Shown in pieces: positions 51,393 through 60,706 of a stretch of DNA of 64,000 bases (within the stretch, counting starts at the first letter, position 1; each line of letters begins with the position of its first letter). Source of the stretch: Alphaproteobacteria bacterium 41-28 (GTDB lineage: Bacteria; Pseudomonadota; Alphaproteobacteria; UBA9655). Where the stretch lies: positions 241,864 through 305,863 of the forward strand of contig MKUL01000037.1 in NCBI GenBank assembly GCA_001897795.1, given 5' to 3'. Made by a program: the position numbers and the translations under genes. The notes beneath the pieces were generated by a model. The model did not search any database. It had not been told where the DNA came from and was given only the letters and a program-made list of their open reading frames with translations.

Positions 51393-52252
51393 TTCCCCAA
51401 AACATAAATCCCCGGTGCATCTCTTAAAATGGGATATCCATTTTCAGGTTGACCCATGGGGGGAGGGATCGCCTGCCCCGTTGAATGACCGACGAGCCAA
51501 TTCTCCCAAGCGGGCCACCATGACCCTTTTTGGTGGGGGGTGTTCTGAAACCACTCCTCAGGGAAAATATGTTTATCAGACCTTTTATGTGTAGAAATCT
51601 GATAACTTCGATGGGGATGTCCAGGCTCGCTCACAATACCCGCATTGTGCCCCCCACTTGTCAGGAGGAATGTTATTTCTGTGTCTGCAAATAAATGAAT
51701 TTTGTAAACGGATTTCCAAGGAGAAATATGATATTGTCGGGTTAGGAAAGGAAGAATGGCTGAATGGTGTTGCTTAACCCCCCGGACGGAACTCGTTGCT
51801 TCTTGCCACCATTCTTCTGTTAATAAAAATGCTTGTTGATAGATATTATACGGCCATGTTTGCCAATCCTTGTTCTCAAATCTTCTGTCCTGAGGAGGAG
51901 GATTGATGCAGGGCTCTGTTTTTACTCCCCCTGCAGCCCAAAAAGAATAATCTATAAAACTGCCACTTTTTCTCCAGGCACTTTCCATAAGTGCAAATTG
52001 CTTACCAGGTGAGATAGAAATGTGCATAAACCAATCAAAATAGGCTCCTGCTATCGAAGCAGGGGACAAGGCACAGAATTTACCAAGTCTCGCATGGAAC
52101 TCTCGATCATAAGCTATTGTAAATGGGTGATCAGAGAAGACTGAAGTATCATTAGGAAATGTCTTGTTTTCAGAAGCAAGTAAAGCGGGGTCAGCTTCTT
52201 CAGAAGAATCCTTTTTGAAGGATTGTTTCTCGTCTTTTCTTTTGAAAGACAT
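51389..52252 (-). pseudogene. phaC: Poly(3-hydroxybutyrate) synthase PhaC with catalytic core deleted
   Basis: The 287-residue frame joins the two ends of a normal PhaC of about 580-600 residues. The N-terminal half is the synthase N-domain (FHARLGKFCALSPASIAGAYF, DWQTWPYNIYQQAFLLTEEW, VRGVKQHH, FLTRQ). The rest is the extreme C-terminus (SPWKSVYKIHLFADTEITFL, GGHNAGIVSEPGHPHRSYQI, GSWWPAWENWL, PPPMG). The lipase-box Cys and catalytic Asp, which lie between, are missing, although the His in GGHN remains. The in-frame junction is near FLTRQ/YHISPW. It cannot make polymer; a residual granule-binding role is conceivable but unlikely. Confidence 0.85.
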
Positions 52253-52412
52253 GAACTTATATCTCCATCACTTGTTTTTATACAATAATTTGACAAAATC
52301 ATTCTCTCCAAATTTTATTAATATTTTAATAACGGAAAGAAGAGGAGTTCCCCTTGTTCTCTATCTCTGAAAGAGGTATACTGTTGAATAACCAAGAAAG
52401 AATGGGGGCAGC

Positions 52413-52703
52413 ATGACAAAGTCAGAGTTAGTTCATAAATTAAACCAACAATTTCCAGATATGTCCTTAAGCCAAGTTGAAAAGGCCGTTGATGTGATTT
52501 TTGGAGAAATAAGCACAGCGTTATCAAAAGGCTCTCGCGTCGAATTGAGAGGGTTTGGTGCTTTTTCAATTCGTTATCGAGAGAGACGTGTTGGGAGAAA
52601 TCCTCGTACAGGGGAAAAGGTCGAAGTCGAAGGTAAATATGTTCCCTTCTTTAAAGCGGGTAAAGGTCTTCGTGAACGCCTTAATAGTAAGGGCAGTAGG
52701 TGA
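52413..52703 (+). CDS. ihfB: Integration host factor beta subunit
   Basis: DNA-bending nucleoid protein of the HU/IHF family, 96 residues. [26 protein letters not shown], the signature [22 protein letters not shown] with the DNA-intercalating NP at the arm tip, and [21 protein letters not shown] are those of IHF-beta rather than HU. Its TGA is followed with no gap by the ATG of a secreted protein. Confidence 0.94.
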   Translation: MTKSELVHKLNQQFPDMSLSQVEKAVDVIFGEISTALSKGSRVELRGFGAFSIRYRERRVGRNPRTGEKVEVEGKYVPFFKAGKGLRERLNSKGSR

Positions 52704-53336
52704 ATGTTGAAATCGTTGCACTCTTTTTTTCTTTTGATTGCAACCTTTACGACTATCCTAAATCCAAAATGTATTTCGGCCAGTACGGCCGATATGGTTG
52801 CCGAAAACAAATGGATACAAGAAAACCAAAATGTCATTAGCGATAAGGTAGGTAAATTTTTAGAAACTTATTCTTTAAATCCTATTTTAGAACCGGGAGA
52901 AATTTCATTTCAATCCTTAGGTGTTGAAAATTTCGGAATCAAAGACGGTGATCTTGTCCAATCAACACTTATTGGTGATTTGGTCCAAGGAAAGAAATCA
53001 TATAAAAGTGCTTTTGCAATTTTGAGGAATGTTAAAACAAAAGATGTTGATGTTAACCTCATGTATGTCAGCAATACCACGGTTTCTACCCAGTTATTTT
53101 TTGATATGCTTCCTTTAATGCTGGAACAGTTAAAAGCTATAGGGTTTATAAAAGCAAATTCAATTTCAGAAATTAGACTTATTTACATAGATAATTTAGA
53201 AGTCCAGCCCGGTGGGGTAAAGTTGCAAAAATGGACATTCTATAACCAAGATGGTAGTAAAGATTTCAAGGTTAAATTGACGCCGGATAAAAAAGGTGAA
53301 ACAGATTTTGTGATCACTGATTCTCCCTCAACGTAA
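52704..53336 (+). CDS. Secreted protein of unknown function after ihfB
   Basis: Not recognised. 210 residues with a signal peptide (SLHSFFLLIATFTTILNP, cleavage near ISA) and a soluble mature domain of mixed alpha/beta character (GEISFQSLGVENFGIKDGDL, VNLMYVSNTTVSTQLFFDML, LQKWTFYNQDGSKDFKVKL). It begins one base after the ihfB stop and so is probably co-translated with it. It ends 65 bp before polA. It could be a periplasmic or exported orphan. Confidence 0.75.
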   Translation: MLKSLHSFFLLIATFTTILNPKCISASTADMVAENKWIQENQNVISDKVGKFLETYSLNPILEPGEISFQSLGVENFGIKDGDLVQSTLIGDLVQGKKSYKSAFAILRNVKTKDVDVNLMYVSNTTVSTQLFFDMLPLMLEQLKAIGFIKANSISEIRLIYIDNLEVQPGGVKLQKWTFYNQDGSKDFKVKLTPDKKGETDFVITDSPST

Positions 53337-53401
53337 TTTGGAATCTTATTAGGTTCTGTCAACATTTGGTATCATCCTTGGCTAAAATAAAGGAATCCCC
53401 T

Positions 53402-56101
53402 ATGTCCCATAAGCCCCCCCAGATCTATCTTGTTGATGGATCAGGGTATATCTTCAGAGCTTTTCACGCACTTCCTCCCCTTACACGTCCCGATGGAACA
53501 CAAATCGGGGCTGTGCTGGGCTTTACCAACATGTTGATTAAGCTTTTAAGAGAAAAAAACCCTGACTATTTGGTCGTGATTTTTGACGCGGCCCGGGAAA
53601 ACTTTCGCAATCAAATCTACCCTGCCTATAAAGCCAATCGTCAAGAAACCCCCCCTGAACTTATCCCGCAATTTTCTTTAATTCGCGACGCCTGCGATGC
53701 TTTTGATGTCCCTCACATCGAAAAGGAAGGATATGAGGCTGACGATCTGATTGCAACGTATGCCCACTCTCAACCGGGCGATGTGACTATCGTTTCTTCC
53801 GACAAGGATCTCATGCAATTGGTGGGGGGATCGGTAAAGATGCTCGACCCTATCAAAAATCGCATGATTGGCGTTGAAGAAGTTATCGAAAAATTTGGCG
53901 TTCCTCCTGAAAAAGTTGCGGACATTCAAGCTCTTGCAGGCGACCCAACAGATAACGTCCCAGGTGTTCCTGGAATTGGCATCAAAACCGCTTCTGAGTT
54001 GATTCAAACTTACGGTACCTTAGAAAATCTTTTAGAACACGCCTCTGAGATTAAGCAACCAAAGCGGCGTGAAGCCCTTATTGAGCATGCTGAAAATGCT
54101 CGGATTTCTAAAGAACTTGTCAAACTGAAAGATGATGTGCCTGGTGCAGAACCTCTTGAAATGTTTGCTGTAAAGCCCTTTCGTCCCGAAAAAGCATTTG
54201 CTTTTTTAAAAGAACAAAGTTTCAACGCTCTTATCCATCGCCTTGAAAAAGAAGGGCCTGCAGTCCCACAAGAAAAGGCAACCTATGAATTGATCCAGGA
54301 TACTGAGGCTTTAAAAAAATGGACGGATCGTATCCATAGGTTAGGGTTCATGGCCTTCGATACGGAGACTACTTCTCTGGATGCCATGGAAGCTCAGCTC
54401 GTCGGGGTGTGCTTGGCGACAGACGTCTCACAGGCCTGTTATATTCCAGTGGGGCACCAAGGCGAGGCACGGGATCTCTTAAATCCAGGGACAACCCCCA
54501 AACAAATCCCTTTAAAGGAAGCGCTCGCCCTTCTCAAACCTCTTCTCGAAAATCCGGCGATTTTAAAAATCGCCCAAAACATGAAATACGACGCCCTGGT
54601 CCTTAAAAAATATGGAATTGATGTCGCCCCAGTCGATGACACCATGGTGATCTCTTACGTTCTTGAAGGCACTCAACACGGTCATGGGATGGATGAATTG
54701 GCCAAACTTCATCTGGATTATGATACCATTAAATATCAGGATGTTGTGGGTTCAGGCCGTAGTCAGGTCACTTTCGATAAGGTGCCTCTTGATAAAGCCC
54801 TCGCCTACGCCGCAGAGGACGCAGATATTACCTATCAACTTTATTCTCACCTGAAACCGCGTCTTCTAACGGCCCATCAATGCACGGTTTATGAAACCTT
54901 GGAGCGCCCCCTTATTCCTGTTCTGGTCGACATGGAATACCGGGGAATCAAAGTAGACCCCTTCGTTTTAAAAAGACTGAGTGGAGAATTTGCAAAGCGC
55001 CTTGAAGACATCGAAAAGAGCATTCAAGAGGAAGTCGATCAGCCCTTTAATGTGGCTTCACCCAAGCAACTGGGAGAAATTCTATTTGAAAAACTTAAAC
55101 TCCCGGGAGGTAAAAAAGGAAAAACGGGAGCCTATGGAACAGCTGCTGACGTTCTCGAAAGTCTTTCAGAACAAGGGTTTAAAATTGCTGACAAACTCCT
55201 CGAGTGGCGCCAGTTGGCAAAGCTCAAAAGTACCTATACGGAAACCCTCATCAACCAAATCAATCCTAAAACCGGACGGGTGCATACATCTTATGCCATG
55301 ACAGGCACTTCAACGGGACGCCTTTCATCCTCTGATCCCAACCTCCAAAATATTCCGACTCGATCGGAGGAAGGCAAAAAGATTCGCTCTGCTTTCCTCG
55401 CAAGCCCAGGGATGAAGCTACTATCTGTTGATTATTCTCAAATTGAACTGCGTCTTTTAGCCCATATGGCTGATTTGCCGGAACTGAAAAAAGCGTTTAA
55501 GGAAGGTAAGGATATCCATGCGGAAACGGCTTCCCTTGTTTTTGGAGTACCCTTATCCGAAATCACGCCCGAGCTTCGCTACCGTGCTAAAGCCATCAAC
55601 TTTGGTATTATCTATGGCATTAGCCCTTTTGGCCTGGCTCGTCAGCTGGGAATTAGCCGTGAAAGTGCAGCCCAATATATTCAAACATACTTTTCAATTT
55701 ACCCTGGCATCCAAGCGTATGTGGAACGGATGAAACAAGATGCCCGAGAGAAAGGATATGTCACTACCTTGTTGGGACGCCATTGTTTTATCCAAGACAT
55801 CCATAGCAACGATCCGACTCGTCGGAACTTTGCGGAACGTCAAGCCATTAACGCTCCCCTCCAAGGGGGAAATGCTGACATTATAAAGAAGGCCATGGTT
55901 AAGCTTGATCGCCTTTTTAAGGAAAAGCACCTCGATGCCCACATGCTCCTTCAAGTTCACGATGAGCTGATCTTTGAAATTGCAGAAGGTGACCTTCCAA
56001 AGGCAAAACCTCTTATTGTGGCTACGATGCAAGGAATCGTTTCCTTATCAGTCCCTCTTGTTGTTGAGACAAATGTTGGTAATACTTGGGCAGAGGTTTA
56101 A
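53402..56101 (+). CDS. polA: DNA polymerase I
   Basis: Fills gaps in repair and removes Okazaki primers. The 899-residue protein has the 5'-3' exonuclease domain (YLVDGSGYIFRAFHALPPLT, YEADDLIATYA, GDPTDNVPGVPGIGIKTA), the 3'-5' exonuclease domain with its DEDD residues (MAFDTETTSLDAM, QNMKYDALVL, AAEDADITYQL), and polymerase motifs A (SVDYSQIELRLLAHM), B (RYRAKAINFGIIYGIS) and C (LLQVHDELIFE). ATG 53402 with AAGGA upstream is preferred to an in-frame GTG 36 nt earlier. Confidence 0.98.
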   Translation: MSHKPPQIYLVDGSGYIFRAFHALPPLTRPDGTQIGAVLGFTNMLIKLLREKNPDYLVVIFDAARENFRNQIYPAYKANRQETPPELIPQFSLIRDACDAFDVPHIEKEGYEADDLIATYAHSQPGDVTIVSSDKDLMQLVGGSVKMLDPIKNRMIGVEEVIEKFGVPPEKVADIQALAGDPTDNVPGVPGIGIKTASELIQTYGTLENLLEHASEIKQPKRREALIEHAENARISKELVKLKDDVPGAEPLEMFAVKPFRPEKAFAFLKEQSFNALIHRLEKEGPAVPQEKATYELIQDTEALKKWTDRIHRLGFMAFDTETTSLDAMEAQLVGVCLATDVSQACYIPVGHQGEARDLLNPGTTPKQIPLKEALALLKPLLENPAILKIAQNMKYDALVLKKYGIDVAPVDDTMVISYVLEGTQHGHGMDELAKLHLDYDTIKYQDVVGSGRSQVTFDKVPLDKALAYAAEDADITYQLYSHLKPRLLTAHQCTVYETLERPLIPVLVDMEYRGIKVDPFVLKRLSGEFAKRLEDIEKSIQEEVDQPFNVASPKQLGEILFEKLKLPGGKKGKTGAYGTAADVLESLSEQGFKIADKLLEWRQLAKLKSTYTETLINQINPKTGRVHTSYAMTGTSTGRLSSSDPNLQNIPTRSEEGKKIRSAFLASPGMKLLSVDYSQIELRLLAHMADLPELKKAFKEGKDIHAETASLVFGVPLSEITPELRYRAKAINFGIIYGISPFGLARQLGISRESAAQYIQTYFSIYPGIQAYVERMKQDAREKGYVTTLLGRHCFIQDIHSNDPTRRNFAERQAINAPLQGGNADIIKKAMVKLDRLFKEKHLDAHMLLQVHDELIFEIAEGDLPKAKPLIVATMQGIVSLSVPLVVETNVGNTWAEV

Positions 56102-56403
56102 TGTGGTAAGGGTGCCGTAAGGATAACTGTATCAACGATGCGTCTGTTATCCACCCTATCTCTGAATCGATAATGACACTCGATTTTCCTTTGGTCCTTT
56201 TTACCCTCTATAAGTAGCATAACCCGTGCATTCTCTCCCAGGTGTTGAAGATTAAATTCATAACCCTGGAATCTTAGACTCTTTTCGTGATGTCTTATGG
56301 CAGAATTAATATCTTCAAGGGTGGGACAAAATTCTTCTGCAAAAATGCTTTTAGAAAGAGAAAGTAATAATAATAAACTGAGGAATGTTTGTCCAAATTT
56401 CAT
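56098..56403 (-). CDS. Small secreted protein of unknown function
   Basis: Not recognised. 101 residues starting MKFGQTFLSLLLLLSLSKSI, with a signal peptide cleaved near FAE. The mature part has two Cys (EEFCPTLEDINSAI, KIECHYRFRD) that could form a disulfide. The ATG at 56403 has GGAGGAG about 6 nt upstream. It converges on polA with a 4-bp overlap of the 3' ends. Confidence 0.7.
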   Translation of the reverse strand: MKFGQTFLSLLLLLSLSKSIFAEEFCPTLEDINSAIRHHEKSLRFQGYEFNLQHLGENARVMLLIEGKKDQRKIECHYRFRDRVDNRRIVDTVILTAPLPH

Positions 56404-56469
56404 TATTTCTCCTCCTTTATCTGAGCCGAAGTCTGACGCACTCATTGGAAGAAAGCAAATTAGTATGAC

Positions 56470-57279
56470 TTATAAATTTACGATCTTTACGACGTCTTGA
56501 TTAAACTTTCTAAAGTCATTATAAAAAAGTCCATGACCTGCCTTTTCGTAGGGAATAAGTGTCGATCCTTTGATTCCCTTATGAAGCACCTCAGCAAATT
56601 GAAAAGGACAGACTTTATCTTCGATCCCATGTATCATAAAAGTTGGAATTTTAACCTTTCCCATATCTTCCCTTAAATCAGTATCTCTTAAGGATATTAA
56701 GCACTTTGCTGTCGTATGAGGTGACGCGTCCATTCCCAAATTTTGAAACCAATCTGCAAATTTTGGACTGACAGATTTTTCCGTATAAAAGAAAATTTTC
56801 CCAAAATTTTTAAGAAGCTGAGCTCTATCCGAATAGCAAAGATCGAGAAATTGATCGACTGTTTCTTTTGTAAAACCATAGGGATAGTCCTCCCGTTGCG
56901 TAAAACAAGGAGCCGCTGCACCTACCAAAATAGCTTTAGAAACCCGTTCATTTGCATGACGAGTGAGATAACGAAGAATGATGGCACCTCCCATTGAGTG
57001 ACCAACAAGAGTTACATCATAAAGATTCAAATTTCGTAAAATCATAAGCAGGTCATCCGCATACATATTATAATCATATTCACCACAGGGCTTATCAGAA
57101 TCTCCATAGCCTCGGAGATCTAAACCAATACAACGCAATCCAAATTGGGGGAGCATGGTAAATTGATATTCATAACACTTGTGATTGAGGGGCCATCCAT
57201 GAATAAAGACGACTGTTTTACCCGAACCCCAATCTTTTACAAATAAATTAACGTCTTCATTAGCTTTAAGATATGTCAT
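56470..57279 (-). CDS. Alpha/beta-fold hydrolase
   Basis: 269 residues of the classic alpha/beta hydrolase family (haloperoxidase/esterase-like). The oxyanion segment is VVFIHGWPLNH, the nucleophile elbow GHSMGGAI, the acid HGIEDKVCPF, and the His is in EKAGHGLFYND. GLDLRGYGDSDKP is the typical strand before the elbow. It lacks a signal peptide, so it is probably cytoplasmic. The substrate cannot be predicted. It stands alone, 24 bp beyond the small secreted-protein region. Confidence 0.9.
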   Translation of the reverse strand: MTYLKANEDVNLFVKDWGSGKTVVFIHGWPLNHKCYEYQFTMLPQFGLRCIGLDLRGYGDSDKPCGEYDYNMYADDLLMILRNLNLYDVTLVGHSMGGAIILRYLTRHANERVSKAILVGAAAPCFTQREDYPYGFTKETVDQFLDLCYSDRAQLLKNFGKIFFYTEKSVSPKFADWFQNLGMDASPHTTAKCLISLRDTDLREDMGKVKIPTFMIHGIEDKVCPFQFAEVLHKGIKGSTLIPYEKAGHGLFYNDFRKFNQDVVKIVNL

Positions 57280-57417
57280 AGCTAAATATCCCTTCTATTT
57301 TTTGATATAATTAATGATTATATTTTAAAAAATTTAATAAATGATTAAAATATATATGGAAGGAAATCTTAATGCTTTCTCTTAGCCTGAGTTTATAAGG
57401 AGTTAATTAATGAATAT

Positions 57418-57510
57418 CGTCATTGCGAGGACCCCGTGAAAACGGGGGGACAAAGCAATCTCGTTGGAATGAGAAAAGATTGCTTCGGAGAAAAGCTCCT
57501 CGCAAAGATG
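57418..57510. repeat. Family A inverted arm pair without parS
   Basis: CGTCATTGCGAGGACCCCG...AAAGCAATCTC followed by AGATTGCTTCGG...CCTCGCAAAGATG. The linker between the arms is short and carries no CACGTG core, showing that arm pairs also exist without parS. No other feature is seen in 57280-57561. Confidence 0.75.
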
Positions 57511-57561
57511 ATAACTCCAGTTTTTTCATAAAAACAAAGAGCTTGTCCAAAACTCAGTTTC

Positions 57562-58242
57562 TTACGAATTCCACAGAGGTTCATGAAGGCGAGCAATAAG
57601 TTCTTGATGCTGCATGATTTCTTCTTGTGTTGGATCATGGGGTCGAGGCGGGCGGATTTCTCGTTCTTTCTTTTCATCTCTCGCTAATTCTGTTGTTTTT
57701 GGTGAAAAATGAAGAGATAAACTAGGCTGTTTTCCTCCGATAAGTTCTAAATAAACTTGTGCCAGAAGTTCGGCGTCCAACAGGGCACCATGCTTATCAC
57801 GTGCCTGATTATCCACCCCAAACCGTTTACAGAGGGCGTCGAGACTTGCCGGAGATCCTGGAAACTTCTTTCGGGCCATCGTAAGCGTATCTATTGCCCG
57901 GGTAAAGGGAACTTCTGGAAAATCGTGTCCCTTCAATTCGGCATTGATAAATTTCATATCGAATTTTGCGTTGTGAATCACAAGAGGAGCCTCTTGAATG
58001 AAATCTAGGAAAAGGGATCCCACTTCCTTAAACGGGGGGTGGTTTTTTAAAAAATCGTAAGAGAGACCATGAACAGCATAAGCGTCCTGAGGAACCTCTC
58101 GCTCAGGATTAATATAGGTATGGAAGACGCGGCCCGACGGAATGTGATTGATAAGCTCGAGACATCCAATTTCAACAAGGCGATGACCCTGACTTGGCTC
58201 AAATCCCGTCGTTTCAGTGTCTAATACGATTTCTCGTTCCAT
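57562..58242 (-). CDS. dnaQ: DNA polymerase III epsilon subunit
   Basis: Proofreading 3'-5' exonuclease of the replicase. The 226-residue protein begins MEREIVLDTETTGFEPSQGH (ExoI with Asp8 and Glu10), and has ExoII HNAKFDMKFINAEL and ExoIII DKHGALLDAELLAQVYLEL. The C-terminal tail contains the polymerase-binding region. ATG 58242 with AAGGAG is preferred to a 43-codon upstream extension that lies within coaE. It overlaps coaE by 29 bp, the standard coaE-dnaQ pair next to the alphaproteobacterial origin. Confidence 0.96.
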   Translation of the reverse strand: MEREIVLDTETTGFEPSQGHRLVEIGCLELINHIPSGRVFHTYINPEREVPQDAYAVHGLSYDFLKNHPPFKEVGSLFLDFIQEAPLVIHNAKFDMKFINAELKGHDFPEVPFTRAIDTLTMARKKFPGSPASLDALCKRFGVDNQARDKHGALLDAELLAQVYLELIGGKQPSLSLHFSPKTTELARDEKKEREIRPPRPHDPTQEEIMQHQELIARLHEPLWNS

Positions 58243-58882
58243 AAGCTCTCCTTCTGATATGTATGGGCCATTTTCCCCGCCATTTTGGAACAGGTTTTTG
58301 AGAAAGTTCAAGCAGCATCGCTCGAATTTTTTTAAGGATACTTCCTTTATCCAGTCCCGTCCGAATGACAAAATCCGCGTGTTTCAGTCTCTTTTGTTCA
58401 TCCATTTGATGGGTGGTAAGGGCTTGAAATTTCGTCACGGTCATCCCTTTGCGATTTAAGACCCTTTGTTTTCTTAGAAAAAAGGGTGCAGCCGCCATAA
58501 GAACGTAATGACAATAGCGATCCAGTCCCACTTCACAAAGCAATGGAACATCAAGTGCAACAAGAGGGACTTTGAGTCTCTGATTTTCAGTCAGGAAGCG
58601 CCTTTGACGTTGCATGAGTTTAGGGTAGAGGATGTTCTCAAGTTGAGTCAATCGGGAAGAAGAGAAAAAGACAAGATTTCCGAGTTCATTTCTATCTATC
58701 TTTCCCCGAACAAAAACCTCTGGCCACACCGTTTTAATTTTCTTTTTCACATCAGGATCGGATGAAAGAAGAGCATGAATTTCATTATCAGAACAGTGAA
58801 CAGGCACTCCCTCCTGTCTTAAATATTTCGCCAGGGTTGATTTTCCTGCCCCAAGGGCACCTGTTAGTCCTAAAATCCACAC
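58214..58882 (-). CDS. coaE: Dephospho-CoA kinase
   Basis: Last step of coenzyme A synthesis. The 222-residue protein starts VWILGLTGALGAGKSTLAKY with the P-loop, has SDNEIHALL, VALDVPLLCEVGLDRYCHYV, and the lid/adenine-binding end KRLKHADFVIRTG. The start is not ATG: GTG 58882 with AAGGGTGG upstream gives the family N-terminus, while the frame remains open to TTG 58981. The C-terminus is a little long and basic. It faces hemE across the likely origin. Confidence 0.92.
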   Translation of the reverse strand: MWILGLTGALGAGKSTLAKYLRQEGVPVHCSDNEIHALLSSDPDVKKKIKTVWPEVFVRGKIDRNELGNLVFFSSSRLTQLENILYPKLMQRQRRFLTENQRLKVPLVALDVPLLCEVGLDRYCHYVLMAAAPFFLRKQRVLNRKGMTVTKFQALTTHQMDEQKRLKHADFVIRTGLDKGSILKKIRAMLLELSQKPVPKWRGKWPIHIRRRAYGTRNRIRH

Positions 58883-59290
58883 AAGGCCACCCTTTGGGAT
58901 AAGATGTGAGTACGATGGGGATAAAAAGTGAACTTCTTCGCAAATAACCCCCTCATGAGGATAAGTCGATGGTATCGACAAAACAACCCCCCTGTGGTTT
59001 CTTTTTTCAAGAGGTGTGGATGACTTTTCCTTTTTCTCTTTCTTTCCATATATCCTTCAAAATACCCTCATGCCGAGACCCATCCCATAGACTAAGGATA
59101 CGCCTTTTTCATTTGTTTTCCACAAAATTCACAACTTGGCCAAAAATCATATGTGGAAAAAATTAAGTTGTGGACAACCCAGGAATAGGGATTTATCCCC
59201 ATCACTCAGAGGATACACTACCACTACCCCCTTTTATAATTATGTAAAGATAAAGAAGAGTGTGGTTCCTTACTTTTATCATAGCTAACC
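58883..59290. other. oriC: Probable chromosomal replication origin (oriC)
   Basis: Gene-free, AT-rich interval between leftward coaE-dnaQ and rightward hemE, the position of oriC in Caulobacter and Rickettsia. DnaA-box-like 9-mers, each one base from TTATCCACA, are at 59116-59124 (TTTTCCACA), 59152-59160 (TGTGGAAAA), 59169-59177 (TGTGGACAA) and 59193-59201 (TTATCCCCA). Pyrimidine-rich tracts lie at 59020-59060 and an AT-rich stretch at 59228-59262. parS-bearing repeats begin just to the right. No GC-skew calculation could be made. Confidence 0.7.
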
Positions 59291-59346
59291 CATATCGTCA
59301 TTGCGAGGGCAAAAGCCCGAAGCAATCTCATTGAACCTTCTGAGAA

Positions 59347-59363
59347 CGTTTCACGTGAAAACA
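59347..59363. other. Imperfect parS-like site (one base inserted)
   Basis: CGTTTCACGTGAAAACA has one extra A in the right half and a T to C change at the first base, at the centre of a complete composite repeat. It shows decay of the core. Confidence 0.5.
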
Positions 59364-59516
59364 ATTTGTGTATTGGAAAGAGATTGCTTCGTCGTTGCAC
59401 TCCTCGCAATGACGAACGTGTTATATACACATGCTAACCAACAACCGTCATTGCGAGCCCTAAAGGGCGAAGCAATCTCGTGATTCAATACAGAGAAGAA
59501 ATCATCTCCCACAAAT

Positions 59517-59532
59517 TGTTTCACGTGAAACA
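59517..59532. other. parS-like ParB site near oriC
   Basis: Perfect TGTTTCACGTGAAACA about 320 bp from the DnaA-like boxes, with the dyad extended by CACAAAT...ATTTGTG. Confidence 0.75.
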
Positions 59533-59683
59533 ATTTGTGTATTGGAAAGAGACTGCTTCGTCGTTACACTCCTCGCAATGACGAGGTGGGAGATAATGGA
59601 ACTTCTCTTTCTCCGTCGTTGCGAGGGCAAAAGCCCGAAGCAATCTCATTGAATCTTCTGAGAATGTTATGACGGAGGGTTAT

Positions 59684-60706
59684 ATGTCCAAACTTTTAGA
59701 ACTTTTTCAAGGAAGGACGTCTTCTCCCCCTCCTCTTTGGTTTATGCGTCAGGCTGGTCGCCATTTACCCGAGTATCGCCAGGTACGAAAAACATGCAAA
59801 ACCTTTTTTGATCTTTGCTATACACCCCATCTTGCAGCACAGGTGACCCTTCAACCCCTGGAGCGTTTTGACTATGATGCTGCCATTTTATTTTCTGATA
59901 TCCTGGTCATTCCTGATGCCCTTGGCCAAAAGGTGTCTTTTGAAGAGGGTACAGGACCTCTTTTGTCCCCACTTTCCCTCTCCACCTTTCCTAAAAGCCT
60001 TTCCTTTGAGGGATTCTTTGAAAAACTAGCCCCTGTTTATGAAGCCATTTCCTTGATAAGATCTAAACTCTCTCCTTCCAAAGCCCTCATTGGGTTTGCG
60101 GGAGCGCCTTGGACGCTTGCTCTTTATATGTTGGAAGGCAGGGGAAACAGGGATTTTGCAAAGGCTAAACACCAAGCTTTTCAGGACGAAGAGAACTTTT
60201 CAAAATTTTTGGATTTCCTCAGCGAAGCAGTTTCCTTGCACCTTATTGAACAGGTGAAGGCGGGGGTTCATTCTGTACAGCTTTTTGATACATGGGCAGG
60301 GCATTGCCCCGCAACCCATTTTCAAAAATGGGTTCTCAAACCCACTCAAAAAATTGTTGCGATGGTGCGGAAAATCTCCGACGTCCCCATCATCGGCTTT
60401 CCAAAAGGGATTGGGTCTCACCTTTTAGACTATGGATCTCAATCTGGGGTTTCTGCCCTTAGCCTGGATGCGAGCACGCCCCTCACCTGGGCCAGTGAGA
60501 ACCTTCCAAAGGATCTTATTTTTCAAGGAAATTTGGATCCTCTCCTTCTTGTATCCGGAGGGAACCCCTTAAAAAAGACCATTGAATCGATCCATGGGCA
60601 GATGAAAGGAAGACCTTATATTTTTAATCTGGGCCATGGTATCCTGCCTCAAACCCCCCTTCCTCATATTGAAGCGTGTGTGAAATGGGTGAGGGAGTTA
60701 AAATGA
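59684..60706 (+). CDS. hemE: Uroporphyrinogen decarboxylase
   Basis: Converts uroporphyrinogen III to coproporphyrinogen III. The 340-residue protein has the substrate-binding signature WFMRQAGRHLPEYR at 19-32, the catalytic Asp region AAILFSDILVIPDALG, FAGAPWTLALYMLEG, and GNLDPLLL plus FNLGHGILPQTP near the C-terminus. ATG 59684 is chosen over ATG 59669 because GGAGG lies 6 nt before it. The stop overlaps the hemH ATG. hemE beside oriC is the classic alphaproteobacterial arrangement. Confidence 0.97.
   Translation: MSKLLELFQGRTSSPPPLWFMRQAGRHLPEYRQVRKTCKTFFDLCYTPHLAAQVTLQPLERFDYDAAILFSDILVIPDALGQKVSFEEGTGPLLSPLSLSTFPKSLSFEGFFEKLAPVYEAISLIRSKLSPSKALIGFAGAPWTLALYMLEGRGNRDFAKAKHQAFQDEENFSKFLDFLSEAVSLHLIEQVKAGVHSVQLFDTWAGHCPATHFQKWVLKPTQKIVAMVRKISDVPIIGFPKGIGSHLLDYGSQSGVSALSLDASTPLTWASENLPKDLIFQGNLDPLLLVSGGNPLKKTIESIHGQMKGRPYIFNLGHGILPQTPLPHIEACVKWVRELK

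Larger units (their letters stand above)
59296..59647. repeat. Three family A units between oriC and hemE, two with parS
   Basis: Unit 1, 59296-59414, has inverted arms around an imperfect parS (59347-59363). Unit 2, 59446-59583, has inverted arms around a perfect parS (59517-59532). Unit 3, 59614-59647 plus the spacer TTGAATCTTCTGAGAATGTT, is a half-unit ending inside what would be the left half of parS, directly before the hemE ribosome-binding site. Confidence 0.85.
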
